The notes under the pieces: generated by a model
What the model saw: only the letters and a program-made list of their open reading frames with translations
Told to the model about the DNA's origin: nothing
Databases searched by the model: none
Translations under genes and position numbers: made by a program
Assembly: GCA_900756945.1 (NCBI GenBank)
Contig: CAAELZ010000020.1
Span: 1 to 21,587 of the forward strand
Direction: 5' to 3'
Length of the DNA stretch: 21,587 bases
Origin: an uncultured Collinsella sp.
GTDB taxonomy: Bacteria > Actinomycetota > Coriobacteriia > Coriobacteriales > Coriobacteriaceae
In this document: positions 1 to 7,035 of the stretch, piece after piece
Layout of the letters: each line of letters begins with the position of its first letter
Numbering within the stretch: position 1 is the first letter of the stretch

Positions 1-118
1 ACCAGAAGGTCAGCGCCCTTTCGTTTCGCGTCACCTTGCCTCAAATGCGGCCCGCTCGCTGGCGTTGCCAAAATATCGGCGCTGCCGTTGTTGGCACTTT
101 GGGACACTCCTTGTCATT

Positions 119-147
119 GGTGCAAAGCAACCTGTCTCCATTGCGCC
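119..147 (+). repeat. Short hairpin repeat with AACCTGTCYCC loop (copy 1)
   Basis: A 29-base element begins GGTGCAA and ends TTGCGCC; the ends pair (one G-U) and leave a loop containing AACCTGTCTCC. A second copy of exactly the same length lies at 14101-14129, matching at 22 of 29 positions and also folding by its ends. It is preceded at 101-114 by GGGACACTCC, which resembles the GGGGAC repeats at 2093-2137 and 3103-3205. Probably a dispersed intergenic repeat; function unknown. Confidence 0.5.
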
Positions 148-179
148 AAGCGGCGTGTGCCGTTAAGCGGAGAGGCGTA

Positions 180-207
180 TTGTTGACCCATCGTTTGGGC
201 ATACAAT
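180..207 (+). promoter_or_regulatory. Candidate sigma-70-type promoter of ade
   Basis: A -10-like TACAAT at 202-207 lies 16 bases after TTGTTG at 180-185, about 70 bases upstream of the ade start. The leader contains a 6-bp stem (CTGCGG at 220-225 with CCGCAG at 242-247) before the Shine-Dalgarno AAAGGAG at 263-269. I saw no purine-riboswitch core. Only the motif match supports this. Confidence 0.4.
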
Positions 208-274
208 GGCTATTGGTTTGCTGCGGTGAAGGCCCGTCCGCCCCGCAGTTATTTCTACGGTTAAAGGAGTATGT

Positions 275-2095
275 ATGTCCGTTGAGGTCATGAGGTCTGT
301 GATCGAGGCCGCCGAGGGTCGCGTGCCCGTCGACACGCTGTTTACCAATGCGCAGATTGTCGACGTGTACGGTCAGCGCGTGGCGCCCGGTAGCGTTGCC
401 GTCAAGGGCGGCGTAATCGTCGGCGTGCTCTACGACGGTCGCGACGATGCCGCCGGTACCTATGAGGCTGCCGAGGTTATCGACTGCCAGGGTCGCTATC
501 TCGCCCCCGGCTTTATCGACGGACATCTGCACATTGAGTCCTCGAACATCCGCCCCGCCGAGTATGCGCGCATGGCGGCGACGCGCGGTACCACCACCGC
601 CATTGCCGACAGCCACGAGATTGCCAATGTTGCTGGTCTCGACGGCTTGCGCTTTATGATTGAGGATGGTCGCCGCGCGCCCATCTCCATCAAGTACATG
701 ATGCCCTCATGTGTGCCCGCACTGCCCGACGAGCAGGCCGGTGCCGCGATTACCGCCGCCGATATGCAGGCGTTTTTTGCCGAGCATCCGGGCGATGTCT
801 TTGGCCTGGGCGAGATGATGAACCTGCCGGGTGTCTTTATGGCCGACCCCGAGACCTGTGCTCGCATCGATGCTGCCAACCAGACGCCGTCCAAGCAGGT
901 CGACGGCCATGCACCGCTCGTTGCCGGCAAGGACCTTAATGCCTATGCCGCGGCGGGCATTATCGCCGATCACGAGTCGACGATTCCCGAGGAGGCGCTC
1001 GATAAACTGTCTCGTGGCATGTACGTGATGCTGCGCGAGGGCACGTGCAGCCATGACCTGGCCAATCTGTCGCCGATGCTGCTGGAGAACCCCGCGCGCG
1101 CCCGCCGCTGCTGCTTTGCGACTGACGACCGCGCCCCTTCCGATGCGCTTGCGACTGGCATGATCGACAATGCCTGCCGCGTGGCGATTGAGGCCGGTAT
1201 CGACCCCGTGGTCGCTATCTCTATGGCGTCCCTCTCCACGGCCGAGGCGTTTGGCCTGGATCACGGCTGCCGCGACCCGCACGAGCTGCGTGGTGCGATT
1301 GCCCCGGGCAAGCGTGCCGACCTGCTGGTGCTCAATGACCTGACGTTTGCCACGGCGCCGCATCGCGTATATGCCGCCGGTGCTCTGGTGGCGCAGGACG
1401 GCACCTTTGTGGGCGAGATCGCACCCGAGATGGCCGAGGTTGCGGCGCTTGCCGATGAGCTGCGCGCCTCCGTTAAGCTGCCGAAGCTTTCGCTCGACGT
1501 ATTCGACTATGCCTTTAAGCCGGGCGAGGCCGTGATCGACGTGGTGCCGGGTAAGGCCATCACGGGTATGGCTCGCCCCGAGAGCGCCGAGGGCCTGCGC
1601 CGCATTATGCTGATCGAGCGCCACGGCCGCGGCGTGTCACTGCAGGCCGAGGGCGCCGACGGTGATGGTCCTGCGGGCCTGGGTCTTGTTGGCAAGCACA
1701 TCGGTCGCGGCTGGGTACGCGGCTTTACCATCACGGGCGGTGCCATCGCCTCGACGATCGGCCACGACTCGCACAACGTGTGCGTCGTGGGCGATAACGC
1801 TGCCGATATGATGGCTGCCGTTGAGGCCGTGGGCCAGGGTGGTCACGTGCTGGTGCGCAACGGCGAGGTCGTGGCGCGCATTCCGCTGGCGCTCGGTGGC
1901 CTGATGAGCGAGGGCACGGCCGAGGATGTCGCCGCGCAGCACGACGACTTTATGGTCAAGGCGCGCGCCATGGGCATCGAGCCGCCGCTCGACCCCATCA
2001 TGGGCATCATCTTCCTGCCCCTGCCGGTGATTCCGACGCTCCGCATCCGCCCCGAGGGCATGTTCGACGTCACCACCTTCACCTACGCCGACTAG
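275..2095 (+). CDS. ade: Adenine deaminase
   Basis: The 606-residue product is a metal-dependent amidohydrolase that deaminates adenine to hypoxanthine in the cytoplasm, feeding purine salvage. The N-terminal part carries the metal-binding HxH in PGFIDGHLHIESS (His84/His86), followed by the adenine-deaminase-type ADSHEIANVAG block. Further family blocks are LGEMMNLPGV, DGHAP, DHES and FATDDRAPSDA (about residues 200-290). The C-terminal region (about 430-600) contains GHDSHN and ends in a proline-rich block (LPLPVIPTLRIRP) typical of the family. Length is usual for Ade (about 580-600). ATG 275 is chosen because AAAGGAG lies 5 bases upstream; ATG 271 is too close and in another frame. The gene appears monocistronic. 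Its TAG stop is the first base triplet of a 45-base tandem repeat that recurs at the stop codon of the HAD gene at 3203. Confidence 0.96.
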   Translation: MSVEVMRSVIEAAEGRVPVDTLFTNAQIVDVYGQRVAPGSVAVKGGVIVGVLYDGRDDAAGTYEAAEVIDCQGRYLAPGFIDGHLHIESSNIRPAEYARMAATRGTTTAIADSHEIANVAGLDGLRFMIEDGRRAPISIKYMMPSCVPALPDEQAGAAITAADMQAFFAEHPGDVFGLGEMMNLPGVFMADPETCARIDAANQTPSKQVDGHAPLVAGKDLNAYAAAGIIADHESTIPEEALDKLSRGMYVMLREGTCSHDLANLSPMLLENPARARRCCFATDDRAPSDALATGMIDNACRVAIEAGIDPVVAISMASLSTAEAFGLDHGCRDPHELRGAIAPGKRADLLVLNDLTFATAPHRVYAAGALVAQDGTFVGEIAPEMAEVAALADELRASVKLPKLSLDVFDYAFKPGEAVIDVVPGKAITGMARPESAEGLRRIMLIERHGRGVSLQAEGADGDGPAGLGLVGKHIGRGWVRGFTITGGAIASTIGHDSHNVCVVGDNAADMMAAVEAVGQGGHVLVRNGEVVARIPLALGGLMSEGTAEDVAAQHDDFMVKARAMGIEPPLDPIMGIIFLPLPVIPTLRIRPEGMFDVTTFTYAD

Positions 2096-2137
2096 TCATC
2101 GGGGACGTTCTTAAACGACTAGTCATCGGGGACACTC
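2089..2137 (+). repeat. Tandem GGGGAC repeat beginning at the ade stop codon
   Basis: The 18-mer CGACTAGTCATCGGGGAC occurs perfectly at 2089-2106 and 2116-2133, a period of 27 bases, with TTCTTAAA between. The first copy supplies the TAG stop of ade. The 45 bases from that TAG match 40/45 the reverse strand of 3161-3205, which starts at the TAG of another gene. All five differences are transitions. Confidence 0.8.
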
Positions 2138-2189
2138 TTTGACGTGTCGCCTGACGCCGCGACCGTGGGCTCTCTGGCGCGTGAGCTAT

Positions 2190-2216
2190 TTGCCAGGTCT
2201 ATGTAACGTTTATGAC
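2190..2216 (+). promoter_or_regulatory. Possible promoter upstream of the HAD phosphatase
   Basis: TTGCCA (2190-2195) and TATGAC (2211-2216) are separated by 15 bases, shorter than ideal. Transcription from here would start just ahead of the large hairpin at 2233-2297. This is a weak motif-only call. Confidence 0.25.
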
Positions 2217-2232
2217 TGCGGGGTCTTATTTG

Positions 2233-2297
2233 AGCTCCCTTTGGGTACGTTGGAATCGGATACACGTTCGATTCCAACAAGCCCGAAGGGAGCTTTT
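2233..2297 (+). promoter_or_regulatory. Two-tier hairpin that buries the HAD gene's Shine-Dalgarno
   Basis: Outer arms 2233-2245 and 2282-2294 form a 13-bp stem with one G-U pair. After a 3x3 internal loop, inner arms GTTGGAATCG (2249-2258) and CGATTCCAAC (2269-2278) form a perfect 10-bp stem around a 10-base loop. The 3' outer arm contains AAGGGAG (2286-2292), the only plausible ribosome-binding site for the gene starting at 2300, and TTTT (2294-2297) follows at once. It could act as a terminator, as an RBS-sequestering switch, or both. Confidence 0.6.
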
Positions 2298-2299
2298 CT

Positions 2300-3094
2300 A
2301 TGTTTAAACTGATTGCATCCGATATGGACGGCACGTTGCTTGACGAAAACGGCCAGGTGCCTCCCGAGACCTACGAACTGATTTTGGCGCTACGCGAGCA
2401 TGGCGTGCATTTTGCCGCATCGTCAGGCCGCCGCTACGATCGCCTGTGCGAGTTCTTTGCGCCCGTTCGCGACAAGATGGACTTTGTCGCAGCTAACGGT
2501 GCCCAGGTCTTCGCCGACGGCAAAATGGTAGACCGCGAGGTGTATTCGCACCTGGCGATTCGAAAGCTCGCCCAGGCCGTCGCGACATTTCCCAATTTGC
2601 ACCTTGCGCTCTTTGACCGAACCAAGTCCTTTTTGCTCGATGACGAGAGCAAGTTCGTGCGCGAGGTCGATAAGGACCTCCCCAATGCCGAGCGCATTTG
2701 GGAGCTGCCCGATCCCAGCGTAAATATCATCAAGGCGAGTATCTTTTGCGATGACGGTGCCGTTATGGACAGCGCCTACGTACTACAGCGCGAACTTGGT
2801 CAGCTCTTTACCTTTGCGCCTTCGGGCAACGCGTGGATCGATGCCATGCAGCCCGGTGTGTCGAAGGCCTCGGGCATCGCGCAGCTCGCGGAACACTACG
2901 GCATTGGGCGCGACGAGGTCATGGCGTTTGGCGACTCGATGAACGACTACGAGATCATTCGCTTTGTCGGCACGGGCTGCGCGATGGAAAACGCGCGCCC
3001 CGCGCTCAAGGTGGTGGCCGATCGCGTGGTGGGTCGTAACCGCGACCACGCTGTCCAGCAGGAACTCCGCCGTGTTCTGGAGAGCCTCGCCTAA
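2300..3094 (+). CDS. Cof-type HAD-IIB family phosphatase
   Basis: The 264-residue product belongs to the haloacid dehalogenase superfamily, Cof/IIB branch: cytosolic Mg-dependent phosphatases acting on sugar phosphates, nucleotides or phosphorylated cofactors. Motif I is DMDGTLLDE near residue 8, with the nucleophile and general acid/base aspartates present. Motif II falls in AASSGRR (about 39-45) and motif IV is FGDSMNDYE near residue 213; an IIB-type cap lies between. Length matches the family (about 260-290). ATG 2300 sits 7 bases after AAGGGAG. The substrate cannot be read from sequence. The gene converges on another HAD gene (3203-4045, minus) across 108 bases made up entirely of repeats. 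That neighbour shares the fold but is not close enough to look like a recent duplicate. Confidence 0.9.
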   Translation: MFKLIASDMDGTLLDENGQVPPETYELILALREHGVHFAASSGRRYDRLCEFFAPVRDKMDFVAANGAQVFADGKMVDREVYSHLAIRKLAQAVATFPNLHLALFDRTKSFLLDDESKFVREVDKDLPNAERIWELPDPSVNIIKASIFCDDGAVMDSAYVLQRELGQLFTFAPSGNAWIDAMQPGVSKASGIAQLAEHYGIGRDEVMAFGDSMNDYEIIRFVGTGCAMENARPALKVVADRVVGRNRDHAVQQELRRVLESLA

Positions 3095-3097
3095 TCC

Positions 3098-3205
3098 GGC
3101 AGTTGGGGACGTTCCTTTTCTGCCGGCAGTGGGGGACAGTCCTTGCAGCTTTTTTGCGAAGAGCGTCCCCAACGACTAGTCGTTTAAGAGCGTCCCCAAT
3201 GACTA
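3098..3205. repeat. Composite GGGGAC repeat cluster between two convergent genes
   Basis: The whole convergent gap is repeat-like. CCGGCAG (3098-3104) and CTGCCGG (3120-3126) form a perfect 7-bp stem around TTGGGGACGTTCC; a second GGGGGACAGTCC follows. Two inverted copies, GAGCGTCCCC, start at 3161 and 3189. Read on the minus strand, 3205-3161 is the same 45-base tandem unit found at 2093-2137, again starting exactly at a TAG stop. It may serve as a bidirectional terminator, but the T-runs are poor. Confidence 0.7.
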
Positions 3206-4045
3206 GGCGAGGGCGGCCATGATGGTGCGGGCGACGCCGTCGTGGTCGTTGTCGTATTCGGTGATGGCGTCGGCGGCCTCGTGGTCTTCGGGTTCGCCGT
3301 TGATCATGGCCATGCCGTGGCCCGCTGCCTGCAGCATGGGGATGTCGTTGATGTTGTCGCCGAACGCCCAGGCGTCGGCGAGACGCTCGCCCAGGTGCTC
3401 GCATAGCCACGTGAGGGCTGTTCCCTTGGTGGCGCCCTCGCCCATGACCTCGATATTCATGGCGTACGAACGCGTGACCTCAATGCCTCCGAGCGTGTCG
3501 AGCTCAACCGCGATGGCGTCGCGATCGGCCGGGTCGTGCCAGTACATGGCGATGCGTTCGAGCACCTCGACTTCGTCGATTTTGCTGTCGATATCCATGT
3601 CGATCGGCGTTCGCGTGCGCTTGAGCGAAGCCGCGATGTGAGGATCGCCGCCACAGAATTCGTCCAGGCGCGTGTAGAGCGGGCGGGGGAGGAAGCACTG
3701 CCCGTCCGCGAAGATATCGAAGGTAACGTCATGGCCGACGGCAATGCCGTGGACGCGGTGGGCGATGGCGCGGTCGAGCGGTCGGCTCAAAATGCGCGTA
3801 GCACGTGAGGTATCGGTGGGCGTACCGTCGTCGAGCTGCCAGACGCTGGCGCCGTTGGCGCAGACCGCGTAGTGTACGGCGGGGTGGGCGAGGATGGGCT
3901 CAAAGATGCCCGACAGCGGACGACCCGTGCAGGGCACAAACTCAATACCGCGGCGCGCAAGCTCGTCGAGCATCGCCCAGGTGGCGTCGCTCATCTGCTT
4001 ATCACTCGTCAGCAGCGTTCCATCCATATCGGAAAACACAATCAT
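3203..4045 (-). CDS. Cof-type HAD-IIB family phosphatase
   Basis: The 280-residue product is a second HAD-superfamily hydrolase of the Cof branch. Motif I DMDGTLLTS lies at about residues 6-14, motif II in PCTGRPLSG (about 38-46), and motif IV FGDNINDIPML near 225-235. The lysine of motif III is probably in GEGATKGTAL (about 203-212). The middle is the variable cap that sets substrate choice, so only generic phosphatase activity can be assigned. The start at 4045 has AGAAAGGA about 9-10 bases upstream. A strong terminator (4071-4109) following the citrate synthase gene leaves only about 25 bases before this start. Expression therefore needs read-through or a promoter overlapping that hairpin. 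The TAG stop is part of a tandem repeat. Confidence 0.9.
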   Translation of the reverse strand: MIVFSDMDGTLLTSDKQMSDATWAMLDELARRGIEFVPCTGRPLSGIFEPILAHPAVHYAVCANGASVWQLDDGTPTDTSRATRILSRPLDRAIAHRVHGIAVGHDVTFDIFADGQCFLPRPLYTRLDEFCGGDPHIAASLKRTRTPIDMDIDSKIDEVEVLERIAMYWHDPADRDAIAVELDTLGGIEVTRSYAMNIEVMGEGATKGTALTWLCEHLGERLADAWAFGDNINDIPMLQAAGHGMAMINGEPEDHEAADAITEYDNDHDGVARTIMAALA

Positions 4046-4070
4046 TCGCTGCGATCCTTTCTACTGTCAT

Positions 4071-4109
4071 AAAAAGCGTGGCCGAGGGCGGTGATGCCCT
4101 GGCCACGCT
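4071..4109 (-). terminator. Rho-independent terminator after citrate synthase
   Basis: On the minus strand the arms 4109-4096 and 4089-4075 pair as AGCGTGGCC plus GGGC, with a small bulge and loop ATCACC, followed by a T-run (plus-strand AAAAA at 4071-4075). It lies 23 bases past the gltA stop and about 25 bases before the next start on the same strand. Confidence 0.85.
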
Positions 4110-4132
4110 CGAGTTCTATAACGGTCCGCGTC

Positions 4133-5551
4133 CTAGCGGTCGGCGAGCGGCTTGTACTCCAGCGGCTCGATCACCGGACGATAGGCGGGGCGGATGATAC
4201 GGTGCGCGCAGAAGAGCTCTTCCATGCGGTGTGCCGACCAGCCGGCCATGCGGGCGACGGCGAATAGCGGCGTAAAGAGCGTTTCGGGCACGCCGAGCAT
4301 CTTGTAGATAAAGCCTGTGTACAGGTCGATGTTGGCGCAGATGGGCTTGGTCATGCCGTGGTCGCGCATCACCTGCGGTGCCAGGCGCTCGATGCGCTCG
4401 ATGAGTGCGAACTCTTCGCCCAAGTCCTTCTTGGCTGCCAGTGAGCGCGCGTAACGGCGGCACACCTCGGCACGCGGGTCGCTCAGCGTGTAGACGGCGT
4501 GGCCCATACCGTAGATGAGACCCGTGCCGTCGAAGGCCTGCTTGTCGAGAATCTTGCCCAGGTAGGCTGCAACCTCGTCCTCGTCCTCCCAGTTGGAGAC
4601 ATGCGCGCGGATGTCCTCGTGCATGGACACGACCTTGGCATTGGCACCGCCGTGGCGCGGGCCCTTGAGCGAGCCGATAGCCGCGGCGTAAGCGGAATAC
4701 GGGTCGGTTGCCGAAGAGGACAGCACGCGGCAGGCGAAGGTGGAGTTGTTGCCGCCGCCGTGCTCGGCATGCAGCATGAGCATAACGTCGAGCAGCATCG
4801 CCTCATCGCGGGTGAATGCCATGCCGCCGCGCAGGACCTGTAGGATGGTCTCGGCGGTGGAGAGACCGGGCGTGGGGTGCGGCACGTGAACCTCGGAGCC
4901 GCGAAGCTTGGCGATCGAGGCCATGTGTGCGAAGGCGGCGATGCGCGGGAGACGTGCGAGCATGGAAATGGCGACGTCGATTTCGTGCTCGGGCGTGATC
5001 ACGTCTGGTTCGGCATCGAAGGCGTAGAGCAGCAGCACGGCGCGCTGGAGCACGTTCATGATGCTCGACGACACCGTGGTCATAGGGAACTCTTTGACGT
5101 ACTCGTCGCTCAGATGTCTAAAGGCGCCCAGGCGCTCGCAAAAGCCGTCGAGCTCTTCCTTGTTGGGTAGCGAACCCGTGATAAGCAGATAGGCGACTTC
5201 CTCGTAGCCGTAGCGATTCTCGGCCTGGGCATTGTTGACCAGATCCTCGATGCTGTAGCCGCGAAGCGTGAGCTTGCCCTGATCGGGCACGACCTTTCCG
5301 TCGACCTTGTTGTAGCCGTGCACATCCGAGATGCGAGTGAGGCCCGCGACCACGCCCGAGCCGTCGGCATTGCGCAGGCCGCGCTTGACATTGTGCTCAA
5401 CAAACAGGCCCTCGTCATAAGGGTCGGTCGGCAGGCCGTGGTAGAGGTTTTCGCTCTCAGACGAAATCTGGCGGCTTGCTTCGTAATCCAAGACCAGACG
5501 GCTCAGGTGGTCGTCGAAGCGGTAGTAGATTTTCTTGGCGTCGTAGGCCAT
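4133..5551 (-). CDS. gltA: Citrate synthase
   Basis: The 472-residue product condenses acetyl-CoA with oxaloacetate to citrate, the entry to the oxidative TCA branch and glutamate synthesis. Catalytic blocks are visible: LHAEHGGGNNSTF (first active-site His), GPRHGGAN (second His), and GMGHAVYTLSDPRAEV, which carries the catalytic Asp. The last block reads GHAVYT where many citrate synthases have GHRVYK. The N-terminal part contains YNKVDGKVVPDQGKLTLRGY, the substrate-gate region before the helical core. Length exceeds the roughly 430 of E. coli GltA because of an N-terminal extension. Start 5551 follows GAGAGGAG by 5 bases; an in-frame ATG at 5572 would place the Shine-Dalgarno inside the gene and is rejected. 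It lies 74 bases downstream of the ACT-domain gene and may be co-transcribed. 2-Methylcitrate synthase activity cannot be excluded. Confidence 0.93.
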   Translation of the reverse strand: MAYDAKKIYYRFDDHLSRLVLDYEASRQISSESENLYHGLPTDPYDEGLFVEHNVKRGLRNADGSGVVAGLTRISDVHGYNKVDGKVVPDQGKLTLRGYSIEDLVNNAQAENRYGYEEVAYLLITGSLPNKEELDGFCERLGAFRHLSDEYVKEFPMTTVSSSIMNVLQRAVLLLYAFDAEPDVITPEHEIDVAISMLARLPRIAAFAHMASIAKLRGSEVHVPHPTPGLSTAETILQVLRGGMAFTRDEAMLLDVMLMLHAEHGGGNNSTFACRVLSSSATDPYSAYAAAIGSLKGPRHGGANAKVVSMHEDIRAHVSNWEDEDEVAAYLGKILDKQAFDGTGLIYGMGHAVYTLSDPRAEVCRRYARSLAAKKDLGEEFALIERIERLAPQVMRDHGMTKPICANIDLYTGFIYKMLGVPETLFTPLFAVARMAGWSAHRMEELFCAHRIIRPAYRPVIEPLEYKPLADR

Positions 5552-5625
5552 GTGCGCTCCTCTCCGGGCCATGTGGTGACGTTGCGCCTGGGCGCACGTT
5601 GGGCCGTCTCCACGCAGCCTGTTCG

Positions 5626-5913
5626 CTACAGGCGGTACATAAAGTTAAAGACGTCCTCGCGCTGGATGGACACGTTGACGCCCGAAAGCTCGCCGGCCTC
5701 GGCCAGGGCCTTCTGCAGCTCGGCGAAATCGAGCTTGGACTCAGCGGTGTCGGCCAGCATGGTCATGGTGAAGATGTCCTCGATAATGGACTGCGTAATG
5801 TCGCGGATGTCGACGTTGGCCTCGCCCAGGACACGGGTGACGCCGGCGACGATGCCGGGGCGGTTCTTGCCAAGGACGGTGATGACGATACGGGAGGACG
5901 AGATCTCGGCCAT
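5626..5913 (-). CDS. ACT-domain protein (UPF0237 type)
   Basis: The 95-residue product is a stand-alone ACT domain, the beta-alpha-beta-beta-alpha-beta ligand-binding fold usually used to sense amino acids. The opening strand and turn are IVITVLGKNRPGIVAGVTRVL (glycine at the ligand-binding turn), then NVDIRDITQSI and a central IFTMTMLAD strand. Length matches UPF0237 proteins (about 90). GAAAGGG lies 6 bases before ATG 5913. In other bacteria this small protein often sits beside a DUF711/PFL-like gene; here its neighbour is citrate synthase, which suggests, but does not show, a link to amino-acid or carbon status. A 23-bp dyad overlaps its candidate promoter. Ligand unknown. Confidence 0.88.
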   Translation of the reverse strand: MAEISSSRIVITVLGKNRPGIVAGVTRVLGEANVDIRDITQSIIEDIFTMTMLADTAESKLDFAELQKALAEAGELSGVNVSIQREDVFNFMYRL

Positions 5914-5960
5914 GGGAAACCCTTTCGCGTGATTGCGGCGCGCGCGGGGCGCTCCGCTAC

Positions 5961-5983
5961 GGTACAGTGTTCATCATTGTACC
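5961..5983 (-). promoter_or_regulatory. Dyad operator over the -10 of the ACT gene
   Basis: Arms GGTACAGTG (5961-5969) and CATTGTACC (5975-5983) are inverted repeats matching at 8 of 9 positions, spaced by TTCAT. On the minus strand the second arm contains TACAAT (5981-5976), a good -10, about 63 bases upstream of the ACT start; no convincing -35 is seen. A repressor bound to this dyad would cover the -10. Regulator unknown. Confidence 0.4.
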
Positions 5984-6094
5984 TGTCTGGCGCAAAAAAG
6001 GCGCGCTCGCTGCGGCGTTACATGCCTGCAACATGAGCGTAAGGGGGAAGGCCGCACGGGGAAGAGCCGTCTGGCGCGTGTCCGGCTCGTGTTG

Positions 6095-6158
6095 GGTTGA
6101 TTTCCGATCTCAGCCGAACACATTGAGCGAACAGGCCGTTCCCGCAGTCAGCCGAACG
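6095..6158 (+). repeat. 64-bp direct repeat, left copy (possible attachment site)
   Basis: From GGTTGATTTCCG through CAGCCGAACG, 61 of 64 bases are identical to 13307-13370 in the same orientation, including an exact 35-base run at the 5' end. The two copies are 7212 bases apart and bracket the accessory genes; the recombinase fragment lies just inside this copy. The unit has an internal repeat of CAGCCGAAC. It may be an att-like boundary or a dispersed genomic repeat. Confidence 0.75.
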
Positions 6159-6185
6159 CCTCCGACGGCTGATTCCGAACTGGAA

Positions 6186-6241
6186 GCGGAGGGCATCCCC
6201 GCCCTTCGGTAGGGGATACCGCTCCGCGGCGCATGCCGCGG
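6186..6241 (+). other. Two consecutive GC-rich hairpins
   Basis: Arms 6186-6200 and 6212-6227 pair imperfectly (GCGGAG with CTCCGC, and ATCCCC with GGGGAT). A second perfect 7-bp stem, CCGCGGC (6224-6230) with GCCGCGG (6235-6241), closes on a four-base loop and shares four bases with the first. There is no T-run. A GC-rich hairpin also follows the right-hand repeat (13369-13401), so the hairpin may be a variable part of the repeat element. Confidence 0.5.
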
Positions 6242-6309
6242 GCGGCGCCCCTATCGGACCACCGTGACCTCAGTTGGGATGGGCCCAGCACTGCCGCGTA
6301 CTCGGTGAG

Positions 6310-7035
6310 CTAGAGCCAACTGTTCGTCTTCACGTCGCGTATGGCGATATTTCGGTCGTCCGGCTCGGTGATGCCGTAGCCGAACGCCTGGAGCGTCTCG
6401 ATGGACTCCTGGATCCTCTGTTGGAACATGGGACCCGGATCGACCCTCGGCCCGAGGTGCCCGCGCCAAAGGCACGGCGTGGCGCGCAGCATGTTATGGA
6501 TTTTGGAGATGGGCTCGATGTCGGCGTAGACGTTGAGCGTCGCCATGGCGTCCTTGTGGCCGAGGATCGATTGGAGCGCCTTGATATCGCCGCCTTGGCG
6601 GATCCACTGCGTTGCGAACGTGTGGCGAAGGCCGTGGAACGTGATCAGCTCGTCGTTGGTGCCCATGAGGCCGTTGGTCTCCGAGAACGTCTTGAACGCC
6701 CTGCGGATATAGCTTGTCGTCGCGAAGGTCGCGCCCGGCTCCGACAGGATGTAGCAGTCCCCGATCTCGACCGCCCCGGTAAGGCCGCGCAAGCGCAGCT
6801 TTCCGCAGTCGATCTCGTGGGTCTCCTTCAGGAAGGGGAGTAGGCCGACCGGGTCGATGGGGATACCCCTGGCGTCATGGGTCTTGGTGTCCTTGATGAA
6901 CGAACCCATTCCCTTCGCGTACGCCACCGAGTGTCTGATCGAGATCAGGCCCGTCTCGAAATCCACATCGCACCACCGAAGGCCGCAGACCTCGCCGATT
7001 CGCATCCCCGTGTGCAGGGCGAGTACGACCGCCCT
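6310..7035 (-). pseudogene. 5'-truncated tyrosine recombinase (phage-type integrase)
   Basis: About 241 in-frame residues give an almost complete catalytic domain. The first active-site Arg is in LALHTGMRIGEVCGLRW, then FHGLRHTFATQW (His and Arg), LGHKD (His) and the nucleophile Tyr in NVYAD. The N-terminal arm-binding and core-binding domains expected in a protein of about 370-400 residues are absent. The frame is closed upstream by TAG at 7036-7038, which is also the stop of the regulator gene. That gene lies in the same frame, so the regulator reading frame replaces the missing half. The first ATG (7005) falls inside the conserved catalytic motif, so it is not a credible native start. This points to a deletion that joined the two genes; recombinase activity is unlikely. 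Confidence 0.8.

Noticed and set aside
200..270. Purine riboswitch upstream of ade
   Set aside because: The leader has a short stem (CTGCGG/CCGCAG) but none of the conserved purine-aptamer junction sequence.
707..1624. A 305-residue minus-strand frame inside ade, and similar long frames opposite both transketolase genes and rpmE
   Set aside because: All lie fully within well-supported genes, lack Shine-Dalgarno sites and have shadow-type composition.
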